DNA of 64,000 nt, from the NCBI RefSeq assembly GCF_017948455.1, contig NZ_JAFFSU010000001.1, positions 372,001 to 436,000 on the forward strand. Reading direction: 5' to 3'. Source of the DNA: Streptomyces sp. GESEQ-4 (GTDB lineage: Bacteria; Actinomycetota; Actinomycetes; Streptomycetales; Streptomycetaceae). Of this stretch, positions 28,161 to 36,257 are shown piece after piece. Each line of letters starts with the position of its first letter. Within the stretch, counting starts at the first letter, position 1. A program made the position numbers and the translations under genes. The notes below the pieces were generated by a model. That model did no database searches, was not told the DNA's origin, and saw nothing but the letters and a program-made list of their open reading frames with translations.

Positions 28161-29699
28161 TCAGTTCCCGTCCTTCTCCACCGGCACCTGCTGCACGGGC
28201 CGTTTCACCGGCCCGTCCAGCGTCACCGGGCCGTCCCGCGTCACCGGCCCGTCCGGCGTCGACGTCCCGTTCGGGTTCTGCCCGTTCTGGTTCATGGACG
28301 CCAGCAGCTGCCGGGCCAGCCCCAGCCCCGTGCCGCCCATCGTGAGCGCCTTGGCCAGCATGTCGGCCATACCGTCGGCGCCGTTGAGCACCACCATGTT
28401 GTCGACACTGCCGAAGGCGCTCGCTCCCGCCTTCACGATCTCCGGCCAGTTCTCGGCGAGTTGCTGGGCGACCACGGCCTCCTGGTTCTCCGCGAGCGCG
28501 GCGGCCCGCGCCTTGATGGCCTCCGCTTCGGCGAGGCCCTTCGCCTTGGTCGCCTCGGCCGCCGCCAGACCCTTGGCCTGAGCGGCAGCAGCCTCGGCCT
28601 CGCCGGTTGCCCTGGTCGCCGTAGCCGCCGCGGCGCCCCGCGCCTTCGTCGCCTCGGCCTCGGCGCCCGCGGCCGTCTTCACCCGGGTCGCCTCGGCGGC
28701 AGCCGCCAGCTCCGTCTCCTTCGCCTTGGCCTGCGCGGCCGAGATCCGCGCGTCGCGTTCCGCCTCCGCCAGCGTCCGCTTCTCGTACGCCTGCGCATCC
28801 GCGGGCTTACGCACGTCCACCTGGAGCTGCTGCTCACGCCGCTGCGCCTCCAGCTCGGCGACCCGCGTCTCCTGGACGACGACTTCCTGGCGGGACGCGG
28901 CATCTTCGAGCGGACCCGCCTGACGCGCCTTCGCCGCGGCCTTGTCCCGCTCGGCCTGGTAGCCGGCCTGAAGGATCTCGCTGTCCCGGGTGGCCTCCGA
29001 CATCCGGGCGGCGGCCTGCTGCTCGGCCTCGGTGGCGAGCCGGTTCGCCTCGGCCTGCGCGATGCGCGCGTCCCGCTGCACGGCGGCGGCGTGCGGCATG
29101 GCGAGATTCTTGATGTACCCGGTCGGGTCCTCGATCTCGTGGATCTGCAAGGAGTCGACGATCAGACCCAGCTTCTCCATCTCCGTGCCGCACGCGGCCC
29201 GGGTCTGCCCGGTCAGTTTGTCCCGGTCCCGGATCATGTCCTCGACCGTCAACCCACCCACGATGGACCGCAGATGACCGGCGAACACGTTGTGCACCCG
29301 TTCCGCCATCAGCTTCTGCTGGTCCAGAAAGCGGCGGCCGGCGTTGGCGATCGACACGAAGTCGTCGCCCACCTTGAAGATGACCACGCCGCGCACCTTC
29401 AGCGGAATGCCCTGGTGGGTCACGCAGTCCACGGACAGTTCTGTCTCGTTCAGATCGAGCGAAAGCTTGCGCACCGCCTGCACACCGGGCAGCACCAGCG
29501 TGCCGCGCCCGGTGACGATGCGGAATCCCATGCCCTCCTCAAGGCCCTCGGTCCGGTGCTTGGAACCGGAGATGATCAATGCCTCGTTCGGTTCCGCGAC
29601 CCGCCACATCAGCTTGAACAGACCGATCACGACGAGGACGGCGACCAGCGCCACCCCCGCAACGACGCCGACAACCATCGGCATTCGCCCCCTTTTCAT
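28161..29699 (-). CDS. Flotillin-like SPFH domain protein
   Basis: A 512-residue membrane-scaffold protein. One N-terminal helix (MVVGVVAGVALVAVLVVIGL) is followed by an SPFH/band 7 domain (about 35-200) and a long Ala/Glu/Lys-rich coiled coil (about 205-410) with AEA(E/T)KA and QAKGLAAAEA-type repeats. A short C-terminal domain and a tail with repeated DGPVT units end it. Bacterial flotillins organise functional membrane microdomains. The small NfeD-like gene upstream (29819-30043) supports this, because NfeD proteins commonly accompany flotillins. Confidence 0.9.
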   Translation of the reverse strand: MKRGRMPMVVGVVAGVALVAVLVVIGLFKLMWRVAEPNEALIISGSKHRTEGLEEGMGFRIVTGRGTLVLPGVQAVRKLSLDLNETELSVDCVTHQGIPLKVRGVVIFKVGDDFVSIANAGRRFLDQQKLMAERVHNVFAGHLRSIVGGLTVEDMIRDRDKLTGQTRAACGTEMEKLGLIVDSLQIHEIEDPTGYIKNLAMPHAAAVQRDARIAQAEANRLATEAEQQAAARMSEATRDSEILQAGYQAERDKAAAKARQAGPLEDAASRQEVVVQETRVAELEAQRREQQLQVDVRKPADAQAYEKRTLAEAERDARISAAQAKAKETELAAAAEATRVKTAAGAEAEATKARGAAAATATRATGEAEAAAAQAKGLAAAEATKAKGLAEAEAIKARAAALAENQEAVVAQQLAENWPEIVKAGASAFGSVDNMVVLNGADGMADMLAKALTMGGTGLGLARQLLASMNQNGQNPNGTSTPDGPVTRDGPVTLDGPVKRPVQQVPVEKDGN

Positions 29700-29818
29700 G
29701 GTGCCCGTCCGGCACCGAATGAAGGGGAGTGTGCGCCTGTCCGGGGCCGGGGTGAAGACACCGGCGGATCCTTGTCACAACCTTGACGCATGCGTCTCTC
29801 ACCTGCGCCAGTGAGGAC

Positions 29819-30043
29819 TCAACTGTCGTACGCCGCCTGGACGTAGACGGTCCTCGGCGGCAGGTACTCCACGACCATCACCACCGTGCCGCGCTCGATG
29901 CGGTCCGTCCCCGACGCGGGATAGGCGAGGAAGTGCTCGGCGCCCCCGCGCACCCGGACGATCACCTCGCCCACCAGCCCGGGCCCGACCGCCCCGGTGA
30001 CCCGCCCCATGAGCCCGACCATCGACGCATCGTCCATCGTCAC
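29819..30043 (-). CDS. Small NfeD-like OB-fold protein
   Basis: A 74-residue protein, entirely soluble. The pattern GLMGRVTGAVGPGLVGEVIVRV, then TDRIERGTVVMVVEYLPPRTVYV, resembles the C-terminal OB-fold of NfeD proteins (G-x-G-x-A/V...I-x-x-G-x-x-V-x-V-V) but lacks their membrane helices. It lies 119 nt upstream of the flotillin gene on the same strand, where NfeD partners are usually found, so a truncated NfeD-type flotillin partner is my inference. GTG 30043 or ATG 30037 may be the start. Confidence 0.6.
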   Translation of the reverse strand: MTMDDASMVGLMGRVTGAVGPGLVGEVIVRVRGGAEHFLAYPASGTDRIERGTVVMVVEYLPPRTVYVQAAYDS

Positions 30044-30086
30044 AGCGTACGGGCTCCATGGTCACGGCGTGATGGGCCCAACCTCC

Positions 30087-31511
30087 CTACGCCGCCGGGA
30101 AATCAGCGGTGGCCTGCTGCGGCGGCCACCGCTCGTGCCAGCGCAGGTCAGCCTCCAACTGGGCGGCCAGGGACACCAGTAGAGGCTCGCTGTTGGCCGG
30201 TCCGAGGAGTTGCGCGCCGACCGGCAGTCCGCCGCAGGCGAAGCCCGCGGGGACGTTGACGCCGGGCCAGCCCAGCACGTTCCACGGCCAGGCGTACGGG
30301 CAGGCGGCGATCATCGCGCGGTCCGTGGCCAGGCCGCCGAGGTTCAGCATCGAGCCGATGCGCGGCGGGGGAGCGGCCGTCGTGGGCGCGAGGATCACGT
30401 CGTACGACGTGAAGAACGCGCCGATACGGCGGTGCAGGACCGCCTCCGCCCGCCGCGCGGCACGCAGCGGCGGCCCGCCCAGCAGCCTGCCGAGGCGTGC
30501 GGCGTCCCGGGTGCGCCGGTCGAGGAGGCCGGGGAAGGGCACGTCGCGGACGCGCTCGGCGATTCCGGCGGTCGCGCGGGGGACGAAGGTCAGGCCGATC
30601 TGCCCGTACGGTGGGTCGGCCTCCTCGACGGTGTGCCCCAACCGGCCCAGTTTCTCGGCGAGTTCGACGACCCGGTCCCGCACCTCCGGAAGGAGCCGCG
30701 CGGGCAGGGCGGTGAAGGGCGGCTTCAGGGAGAGCGCGATACGCAGCCGTCCGGGGTCGCGGCCCACCGCCTCGGAGATGTTCAGGGCGGGCGGCCGGTG
30801 CGGGTCGTGTGCGTGGTTGCCGCTCGCCGCGTCGAGGAGCAGGGCGGCGTCGGCGACCGTGCGGGCGAGGGTGCCGTTGACGGTGATGCCCTGGAACGAC
30901 TCGCCGCGCGGCCAGGTGGAGATACGCCCGCGCTGCGGCTTGATGCCGATCAGATGGGTCCAGGACGCCGGGATCCGCACCGAACCGGCGCCGTCCGAAC
31001 CGAGCGCTGCCGGCACCAGACCCGCGGCGACCGCGGCCGCCGAACCGCCGGACGAGCCGCCTGGGGTGTGCTCCGGGTGCCATGGATTGCGGGTCGCGCC
31101 GAAGGACGGTCCCTCGGTGAACGGCCACTGGCCCAGCTCGCAGGTGTTGGTCTTGCCGATGATCACGGCTCCGGCCGCGCGCAGCCGCCGTACCGCCTCA
31201 CCGTCCTCCGCGACGGGCGGGAACTCGCCCGGACACCCGAACGCGGTCGGTTCCCCCGCCACGTCCATGTCGTCCTTCACCGCCACCGGCACCCCGAGCA
31301 ACGGCCGGCGCACCCCGGCCGCCAGTTCCTCGTCGGCGGCGTCCGCCTCGGCGAGCGCGGCCTCGGCCCGTACGATCCGGAAGGCGTTCAGCGATCCCTG
31401 GCTCGCCTCGATCCGCGCCAGGGCCTCGGTCACCATGGCCCGGGACGTCACCTCCCCGTCGGCCAGGGCACGGACGGACTCCGTGAGGCCTGCGGCACGG
31501 TCGAGCGTCAT
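30087..31511 (-). CDS. Amidase (amidase-signature family)
   Basis: A 474-residue enzyme with the Ser-Ser-Lys catalytic system. The Lys is in PVAVKDDMDVAG, the glycine/serine-rich core is HTPGGSSGGSAAAVAAGLVP, and the nucleophile Ser is in GSDGAGSVRIPAS. The family hydrolyses amides such as indoleacetamide, nicotinamide or 6-aminohexanoate dimers; the substrate here is unknown. ATG 31511 follows GGAGG. A TACCG-AA-CGGTA palindrome lies 27 nt upstream of the start. Confidence 0.9.
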   Translation of the reverse strand: MTLDRAAGLTESVRALADGEVTSRAMVTEALARIEASQGSLNAFRIVRAEAALAEADAADEELAAGVRRPLLGVPVAVKDDMDVAGEPTAFGCPGEFPPVAEDGEAVRRLRAAGAVIIGKTNTCELGQWPFTEGPSFGATRNPWHPEHTPGGSSGGSAAAVAAGLVPAALGSDGAGSVRIPASWTHLIGIKPQRGRISTWPRGESFQGITVNGTLARTVADAALLLDAASGNHAHDPHRPPALNISEAVGRDPGRLRIALSLKPPFTALPARLLPEVRDRVVELAEKLGRLGHTVEEADPPYGQIGLTFVPRATAGIAERVRDVPFPGLLDRRTRDAARLGRLLGGPPLRAARRAEAVLHRRIGAFFTSYDVILAPTTAAPPPRIGSMLNLGGLATDRAMIAACPYAWPWNVLGWPGVNVPAGFACGGLPVGAQLLGPANSEPLLVSLAAQLEADLRWHERWPPQQATADFPAA

Positions 31512-31537
31512 ACGGACACCTCCGGAAGGACGTTGTC

Positions 31538-31549
31538 TACCGAACGGTA
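31538..31549. promoter_or_regulatory. Palindrome TACCG-AA-CGGTA before amidase gene
   Basis: A perfect 5-bp inverted repeat with a 2-nt spacer lies just upstream of the amidase start, where a repressor could block its promoter. The same half-sites recur at 31623-31641. Confidence 0.4.
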
Positions 31550-31622
31550 ACGTCCGCGGGGCGGTGACGGAACGTCCAAAGCATTGACGGCCCTCCACCT
31601 CGCCCTTACCTTCTGATCGATT

Positions 31623-31641
31623 TACCGGACTGTGTTCGGTA
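31623..31641. promoter_or_regulatory. TACCG-N9-CGGTA inverted repeat before GH43 gene
   Basis: The half-sites of the 31538 palindrome are repeated here with a 9-nt spacer, in an AT-richer stretch upstream of the GH43 gene. Shared control of the divergent genes is possible. Confidence 0.35.
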
Positions 31642-31706
31642 TTTCGTACACCCGTGTTTGCGGCCCAGTGCCTTTTGCGGGCCCAGTGTCTGAGGGAGAG
31701 CCGCCC

Positions 31707-33098
31707 GTGACCACCACACGTCCCCCCACGCCGTCCCGCCGCACCCTGCTGCGCGCCATGGCCGTCCTGCCCGCCACGGCACTCGTACTGGGCGAAGTTC
31801 CGGGCCTCCTCGGCACGGCCGTGGCCGCCGCACCGCCGAGCGGATCGGCCACCCGGTACACGATCGTGCCGTTCCTCAACAGCGACGACGGCACGGTGAA
31901 CGTCTACACGTCGGACGACGCGACCGACTTCCGTCTGACCAGGTCCTCCGCGTACACGCCACCCAGCAACCGCATCCGTGACGCGAGCATCTTCAGACAC
32001 ACGAACGGCTACTACTACATCACCTACACCACGCACACCTGGCAGGACACCAGCACCACCATCGGCTTCGCCCGCAGCTCCGACCGCGTCAACTGGACCT
32101 TCCTGTACGACTACACGGTCCCGATCGCCAACCTGTTCCGCGCCTGGGCGCCGGAGTGGTTCGTCGACAGCGACGGCAGCGTGAACGTGATCGTGTCCTG
32201 CTCGACGACCAACGACGAGTGGATCTTCACGCCGTACCTGCTGAGGGCGACCAACTCGGCGCTCACGGCGTGGAGTTCACCGGTGGCCCTGTCGGGCATC
32301 GGCGCCAACCACATCGACACGTTCCTCGTGAAGACCGGCTCGACCTACCACGCGTTCACGAAGAACGAGACGACGAAGTACATCGAGTACGGCACCTCGT
32401 CGAGCCTCACCGGCCCCTACACCATCCGCCGGACCGGCAACTGGGCAGGCTGGGGCAGCTACCGCGAGGGCCCGGCGCTGGTGCAGCTCGACAACGGCGG
32501 CTGGCGCATCTTCTTCGACGGCTACGGCGACGGCACGTACTACTACAGCGACAGCTACGACACCTTCGCCACGTGGTCCGCCCCGGCCGGACTCCCCGCC
32601 GTGTCCGGAACGGCCCGCCACTTCACGGTGATCAAGGAGACGGTTTCCGGCGGTCCGGCCCTCGCGAAGGGCATCACCCGCTCCTTCCAGTCCGCCAACT
32701 ACCCCACCCGCTACTGGCAGACCCAGTCCTCCCTGCTCAACCTCCCCGTGGTCAGCGGCTCCAGCACGACGGCGGAGAAGCAGGCCGCCACCTTCTCGGT
32801 GGTCGCCGGACTGGCCGACGCGAACGCCTACTCCTTCCACGACGCGTCCGGCAACTACCTGCGCCACTACGACTTCCGCGCCCGCTTCGACGCCAACGAC
32901 GGCACGACCACCTTCGCCAGAGACGCCACCTTCATCGCCCGCACCGGCACGAGCGGCGGCGCGCTGCGTTTCGAGTCCTACAACTACCCGGGCCACTACC
33001 TGCGCCACTACGGCTACCAACTCCGCGTGGAGCGCTCGAACGGCACGGATCTCTTCCGCCAGGACAGCTCGTTCGTGCCGGTGGGGGCCTGGGGCTGA
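31707..33098 (+). CDS. Secreted GH43-like arabinofuranosidase with AbfB (CBM42) module
   Basis: A 463-residue protein starting at GTG 31707, preceded by GGGAGAG. A Tat-like leader (PSRRTLLRAMAVLPATALV) ends near AVAAA. The catalytic part (about 48-315) shows five-bladed-propeller features of GH43: RIRDASIFRHTNGYYYITYT, RAWAPEWFVDSDGSVNVIVS and YREGPALVQLDNGGWRIFFD, with candidate acids in these segments. The C-terminal domain (about 325-463) has paired AbfB motifs ending in DASGNYLRHYDFRARFD and YPGHYLRHYGYQLRVER, which bind arabinofuranosyl side chains. It likely acts on arabinoxylan or arabinan, complementing the xylanase 10 kb away. Confidence 0.88.
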   Translation: MTTTRPPTPSRRTLLRAMAVLPATALVLGEVPGLLGTAVAAAPPSGSATRYTIVPFLNSDDGTVNVYTSDDATDFRLTRSSAYTPPSNRIRDASIFRHTNGYYYITYTTHTWQDTSTTIGFARSSDRVNWTFLYDYTVPIANLFRAWAPEWFVDSDGSVNVIVSCSTTNDEWIFTPYLLRATNSALTAWSSPVALSGIGANHIDTFLVKTGSTYHAFTKNETTKYIEYGTSSSLTGPYTIRRTGNWAGWGSYREGPALVQLDNGGWRIFFDGYGDGTYYYSDSYDTFATWSAPAGLPAVSGTARHFTVIKETVSGGPALAKGITRSFQSANYPTRYWQTQSSLLNLPVVSGSSTTAEKQAATFSVVAGLADANAYSFHDASGNYLRHYDFRARFDANDGTTTFARDATFIARTGTSGGALRFESYNYPGHYLRHYGYQLRVERSNGTDLFRQDSSFVPVGAWG

Positions 33099-33132
33099 GC
33101 TGCGAGGGCGCGATGACGCGGCCCGAATCTGA

Positions 33133-33258
33133 CTACCAGGTGACCGGGAGTTCACGCACGCCGTAGACCGGCATGGCCGACCGCAGGGGCACTTCCTCGG
33201 GCGCGACACTGAGACGCAGTGCCGGGAAGCGGCGAAGCTCGGCATCGATCCGGTCAAG
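33133..33258 (-). pseudogene. Cytochrome P450 remnant (last ~40 residues)
   Basis: The minus strand encodes RRFPALRLSVAPEEVPLR followed by VYGVRELPVTW and a stop. This is the usual C-terminal end of actinobacterial cytochrome P450s (LRRFP.LRLAVP.EE..FR....YGV.ELPV.W). Nothing upstream in the frame matches a P450, and the heme-binding FGxGxHxCxG segment, which would lie about 45 residues earlier, is absent. It is a deletion relic. The rest of 33099-33424 holds no other gene I can support. Confidence 0.65.
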
Positions 33259-33424
33259 CCGATCACCCTTCTGAGTGCCACGGCGTCGTCGGCTGGATGT
33301 CGGCCGTCCGGCGGGGCTGTCGGTCATCCGTAGGCGATGTGTCGGGGGCCGCTGGAACCGTGGGCGTCGAGCTGCCCTGGAAGGCAGCCGCAGCCGCCTT
33401 CACCGTCAAGGGAGTCCCGCCGCC

Positions 33425-34375
33425 ATGTCGTCCACGTCCTCCATCCTGCCCTGGGATGTTCAACGGTTGCCGCGTGCCGATGGCAGCGTCTTCCTGGTTA
33501 CCGGCGGCAACGCCGGCATCGGGTACTTCGTCGCGGAGCAGTTGTCCGCGACCGGAGCCACTGTCGTACTGGGCAGCCGGAATCCCGCGAAGGCCGAAAT
33601 CGCCACGGCCTCGATCCGCTCGCGTGTCCCTGGCGCGCGGGTGCGGGCCGTACGGCTGGACCTCGCCGACCTCTCGTCGCTCAGAACGGCGGTGGAATCA
33701 CTGGAGGTGGAATGCCTCGACGCGGTGGTCCACAACGCCGGCGTCGCGCTCGACGATCCGCCGCGCCGGGAGACCGGGGACGGTCACGAGCTCATGTTCG
33801 GCACGAACCACCTCGGGCACTTCGCGCTGACCCACTGGCTGATGCCGCTGTTGTCGGCCGCACCGGCGGCCCGCATCGTGACCATGGGCAGCTTCGCGGC
33901 GAAGTCCGAGCGGCTCGACCTCGACGACCTGCAGTCCCGGAAGGACTACCGGCCCAAGCGCACCTACGGACGCTCCAAGCTGGCGCAGATGTACTTCGGC
34001 CTCGAACTCGACCGCCGCCTGCGCGCCGTCGACAGCGCGGTGGCAAGCGTGGTGGTCCATCCCGGCGGCGCGCTGGACTCCCTGACCCCGTCACGCCCGC
34101 CAGTCCATGTGCGGACCGCTGGTGCGCGGCTGCGCACGGCCCCCGCCGCCCTCTTCGTCCAGGGCAAGCACGCCGGCGCATCGCCCGCGGTCCGAGCGGT
34201 GCTCGACCCGGCCGTGCGCGGAGGGCAACTGTGGGGACCGCGCGTCTTCGGCCTGCGCGGCAAGCCCCGACGTGAACCGGCGTGGAACCACCTCACCGAC
34301 ACCTCCGTAGCGGCGCGGCTGTGGGACGCCAGCCGTGACCTGACTGGCGTCGACCTCGGCACCATCCCCGGATAG
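33425..34375 (+). CDS. Short-chain dehydrogenase/reductase
   Basis: A 316-residue NAD(P)-dependent oxidoreductase with the Rossmann loop VTGGNAGIG, VVHNAGVA, FGTNHLGHFALT, Ser in IVTMGSFAAKS and the catalytic YGRSK. The length and the C-terminal extension resemble the retinol-dehydrogenase/WW-domain oxidoreductase-like group. ATG 33425 is the start that brings the N-terminus near the Rossmann fold; the frame is open further upstream without homology. It stands alone between the P450 relic and the molybdoenzyme operon. Confidence 0.88.
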   Translation: MSSTSSILPWDVQRLPRADGSVFLVTGGNAGIGYFVAEQLSATGATVVLGSRNPAKAEIATASIRSRVPGARVRAVRLDLADLSSLRTAVESLEVECLDAVVHNAGVALDDPPRRETGDGHELMFGTNHLGHFALTHWLMPLLSAAPAARIVTMGSFAAKSERLDLDDLQSRKDYRPKRTYGRSKLAQMYFGLELDRRLRAVDSAVASVVVHPGGALDSLTPSRPPVHVRTAGARLRTAPAALFVQGKHAGASPAVRAVLDPAVRGGQLWGPRVFGLRGKPRREPAWNHLTDTSVAARLWDASRDLTGVDLGTIPG

Positions 34376-34613
34376 CCCCCAGACGCGCCGGCGCACTCCG
34401 CGCCGCCCATGTCCGCCGGCAGACATAAGCATGCTCGGTACAACAGCCTCTGGATGACTGTGAGTCAGGTGGTGAAGCTGGGCGGGTGTCCAGTCCTCCG
34501 TGCCGCCCGATACCTGGAACAGCCCGCCTGAGTAGCCGGTGCGCCCTCGCAATCGACGCGACCACCGGTACGCCCTTCACCACCACCCGTACCCACACCC
34601 AGGGAGCGTGGAC

Positions 34614-35264
34614 ATGTCCACCGAACATCCCGACCCAGCAGTGACTTCCCCCGTCGACCCCCTTGTGTCCCCCTCCGTGCCGTCCCGGCGTACCTTCATC
34701 GCCGCGAGCACGGCCGTCGGGGGAGCGGTCGTGGCCGGTGGTCTGGTCGCCGGGCCGCCTCCGCTCGGCGCCGAGGCGGCGGCCGCTGCCGAGGCGGCGC
34801 CCGGCAGCCGCGTCTCCTTGACGGTCAACGGCGTCCGGCACACCGTGACGGTCGACAACCGCACCTCGCTGCTGGACCTGCTGCGCGAACATCTCGCCCT
34901 GACCGGTTCCAAGAAGGGCTGCAACGCCGGTGCCTGCGGCGCCTGCACGGTCCTGGTCGACGGGCGACGGGTCAACTCCTGCCTGACGCTGGCGGTGCGG
35001 CTGGAGGGTGCCGAGGTCACCACGATCGAGGGTCTGGAGAAGGGCGACCGGCTCCACCCGCTGCAACAGGCGTTCATCGACCAGGACGCCTTCCAGTGCG
35101 GCTTCTGCACGTCGGGCCAGATCGTGTCCGGCGTCGGGTGCATCCAGGAGGGGCACACCGGCTCCGCGGAGGAGATCCGGGAGTGGATGAGCGGCAACCT
35201 CTGCCGGTGCGGCTGCTACGTGAAGATCGGGCGCGCGGTCGAGCAGGCCGCCGGCCGGAAGTGA
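34614..35264 (+). CDS. paoA: Aldehyde dehydrogenase 2Fe-2S subunit, periplasmic type
   Basis: A 216-residue electron-transfer subunit. The Tat leader PSRRTFIAASTAVGGAVVAG exports the assembled complex. The plant-type 2Fe-2S cluster uses CNAGACGACTVLVDG plus the distal Cys, and the second cluster uses FQCGFCTSGQI and GNLCRCGCY. The order 2Fe-2S, FAD, Mo subunits and the leader on the small subunit match the E. coli PaoABC aldehyde oxidoreductase. ATG 34614 follows AGGGAG. Confidence 0.9.
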   Translation: MSTEHPDPAVTSPVDPLVSPSVPSRRTFIAASTAVGGAVVAGGLVAGPPPLGAEAAAAAEAAPGSRVSLTVNGVRHTVTVDNRTSLLDLLREHLALTGSKKGCNAGACGACTVLVDGRRVNSCLTLAVRLEGAEVTTIEGLEKGDRLHPLQQAFIDQDAFQCGFCTSGQIVSGVGCIQEGHTGSAEEIREWMSGNLCRCGCYVKIGRAVEQAAGRK

Positions 35265-35276
35265 GGACCGATTCCC

Positions 35277-36257
35277 ATGTATCCCTTCACCTACACCAAG
35301 GCCGCGGACACGCGAGAGGCTCTCAACGCCGGTCGGCGCGGCGGGCGTTACATCGCGGGCGGCACCACTCTGGTCGACCTGATGCGGGAGACCGTCGAAC
35401 GCCCCGGCTCGCTGGTCGACATCAGCGCCCTGCCGCTGCGCGAGGTCACCGTCACCAGGAGCGGGGGCCTGCGCATGGGCGCCCTGGTCCGCATGGCCGA
35501 GGCCGCCGCCCATCCCAAGGTGCGCTCCCTGTACCCCGTCATCTCCCAGGCGCTGGAGCTGAGCGCCTCGGCCCAACTGCGGAACATGGCCACCATCGGC
35601 GGCAACATCATGCAGCGCACCCGGTGCGCATACTTCCGGGACGTGACTGCGGCCTGCAACAAGCGCGAGCCGGGCTCCGGGTGCGCGGCGCGGGAGGGCT
35701 ACAACCGCAGCCACGCGATCCTCGGCACCTCCGACAGTTGCGTGGCCACGCACCCCTCCGATCTCGCGGTCGCCCTCGCCGCACTGGAGGCCACCCTCCA
35801 TCTGCTGGGCCCGGACGGCGAGCGCGCCCTGCCCTTCGCTGACTTCCTGCTCCGGCCGGGCAGCACCCCGAACCGCGAACAGGCCCTCAAGCCAGGCGAG
35901 TTGATCACCGCTGTGGAGATCCCGGCCCACCCGCGCCCACTGAGGTCCGGCTATCTGAAGGTGCGCGACCGTCAGTCCTACGAGTTCGCGCTCACCTCGG
36001 CCGCGGTCGCGCTGCACGTACGCGGCGGCGTCATCCGCGAGGCCAAGGTCGCCGCCGGTGGTGTGGGCACCGTGCCCTGGAAGCTGCCCGCCGTCGAGCA
36101 AGCCCTCATCGGCGAACGTCCCTCCGACCGGCTGTGGACCGAGGCCGCCGAGCACGCTGCCGACGGGGCCCGCCCCCTCACGCACAACCGGTTCAAGGCC
36201 GAGCTGCTCAAACGCACCGTCGAACGCCAGCTGCGCACCGTAGGAGGCACGCCATGA
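35277..36257 (+). CDS. paoB: Aldehyde dehydrogenase FAD subunit
   Basis: A 326-residue flavoprotein of the xanthine-dehydrogenase family. FAD-contacting segments are YIAGGTTLVDLM and QLRNMATIGGNIMQRTRC. The loop CAYFRDVTAACNKREPGSGC carries extra Cys residues, as in PaoB, where they bind a 4Fe-4S cluster. It passes electrons from the Mo centre through the small subunit. The gene lies 12 nt after paoA and overlaps paoC by 4 nt. Confidence 0.9.
   Translation: MYPFTYTKAADTREALNAGRRGGRYIAGGTTLVDLMRETVERPGSLVDISALPLREVTVTRSGGLRMGALVRMAEAAAHPKVRSLYPVISQALELSASAQLRNMATIGGNIMQRTRCAYFRDVTAACNKREPGSGCAAREGYNRSHAILGTSDSCVATHPSDLAVALAALEATLHLLGPDGERALPFADFLLRPGSTPNREQALKPGELITAVEIPAHPRPLRSGYLKVRDRQSYEFALTSAAVALHVRGGVIREAKVAAGGVGTVPWKLPAVEQALIGERPSDRLWTEAAEHAADGARPLTHNRFKAELLKRTVERQLRTVGGTP

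Noticed and set aside
20000..31000. A natural-product gene cluster
   Set aside because: Apart from ergothioneine genes, no PKS, NRPS, terpene synthase or RiPP genes are present in this window.
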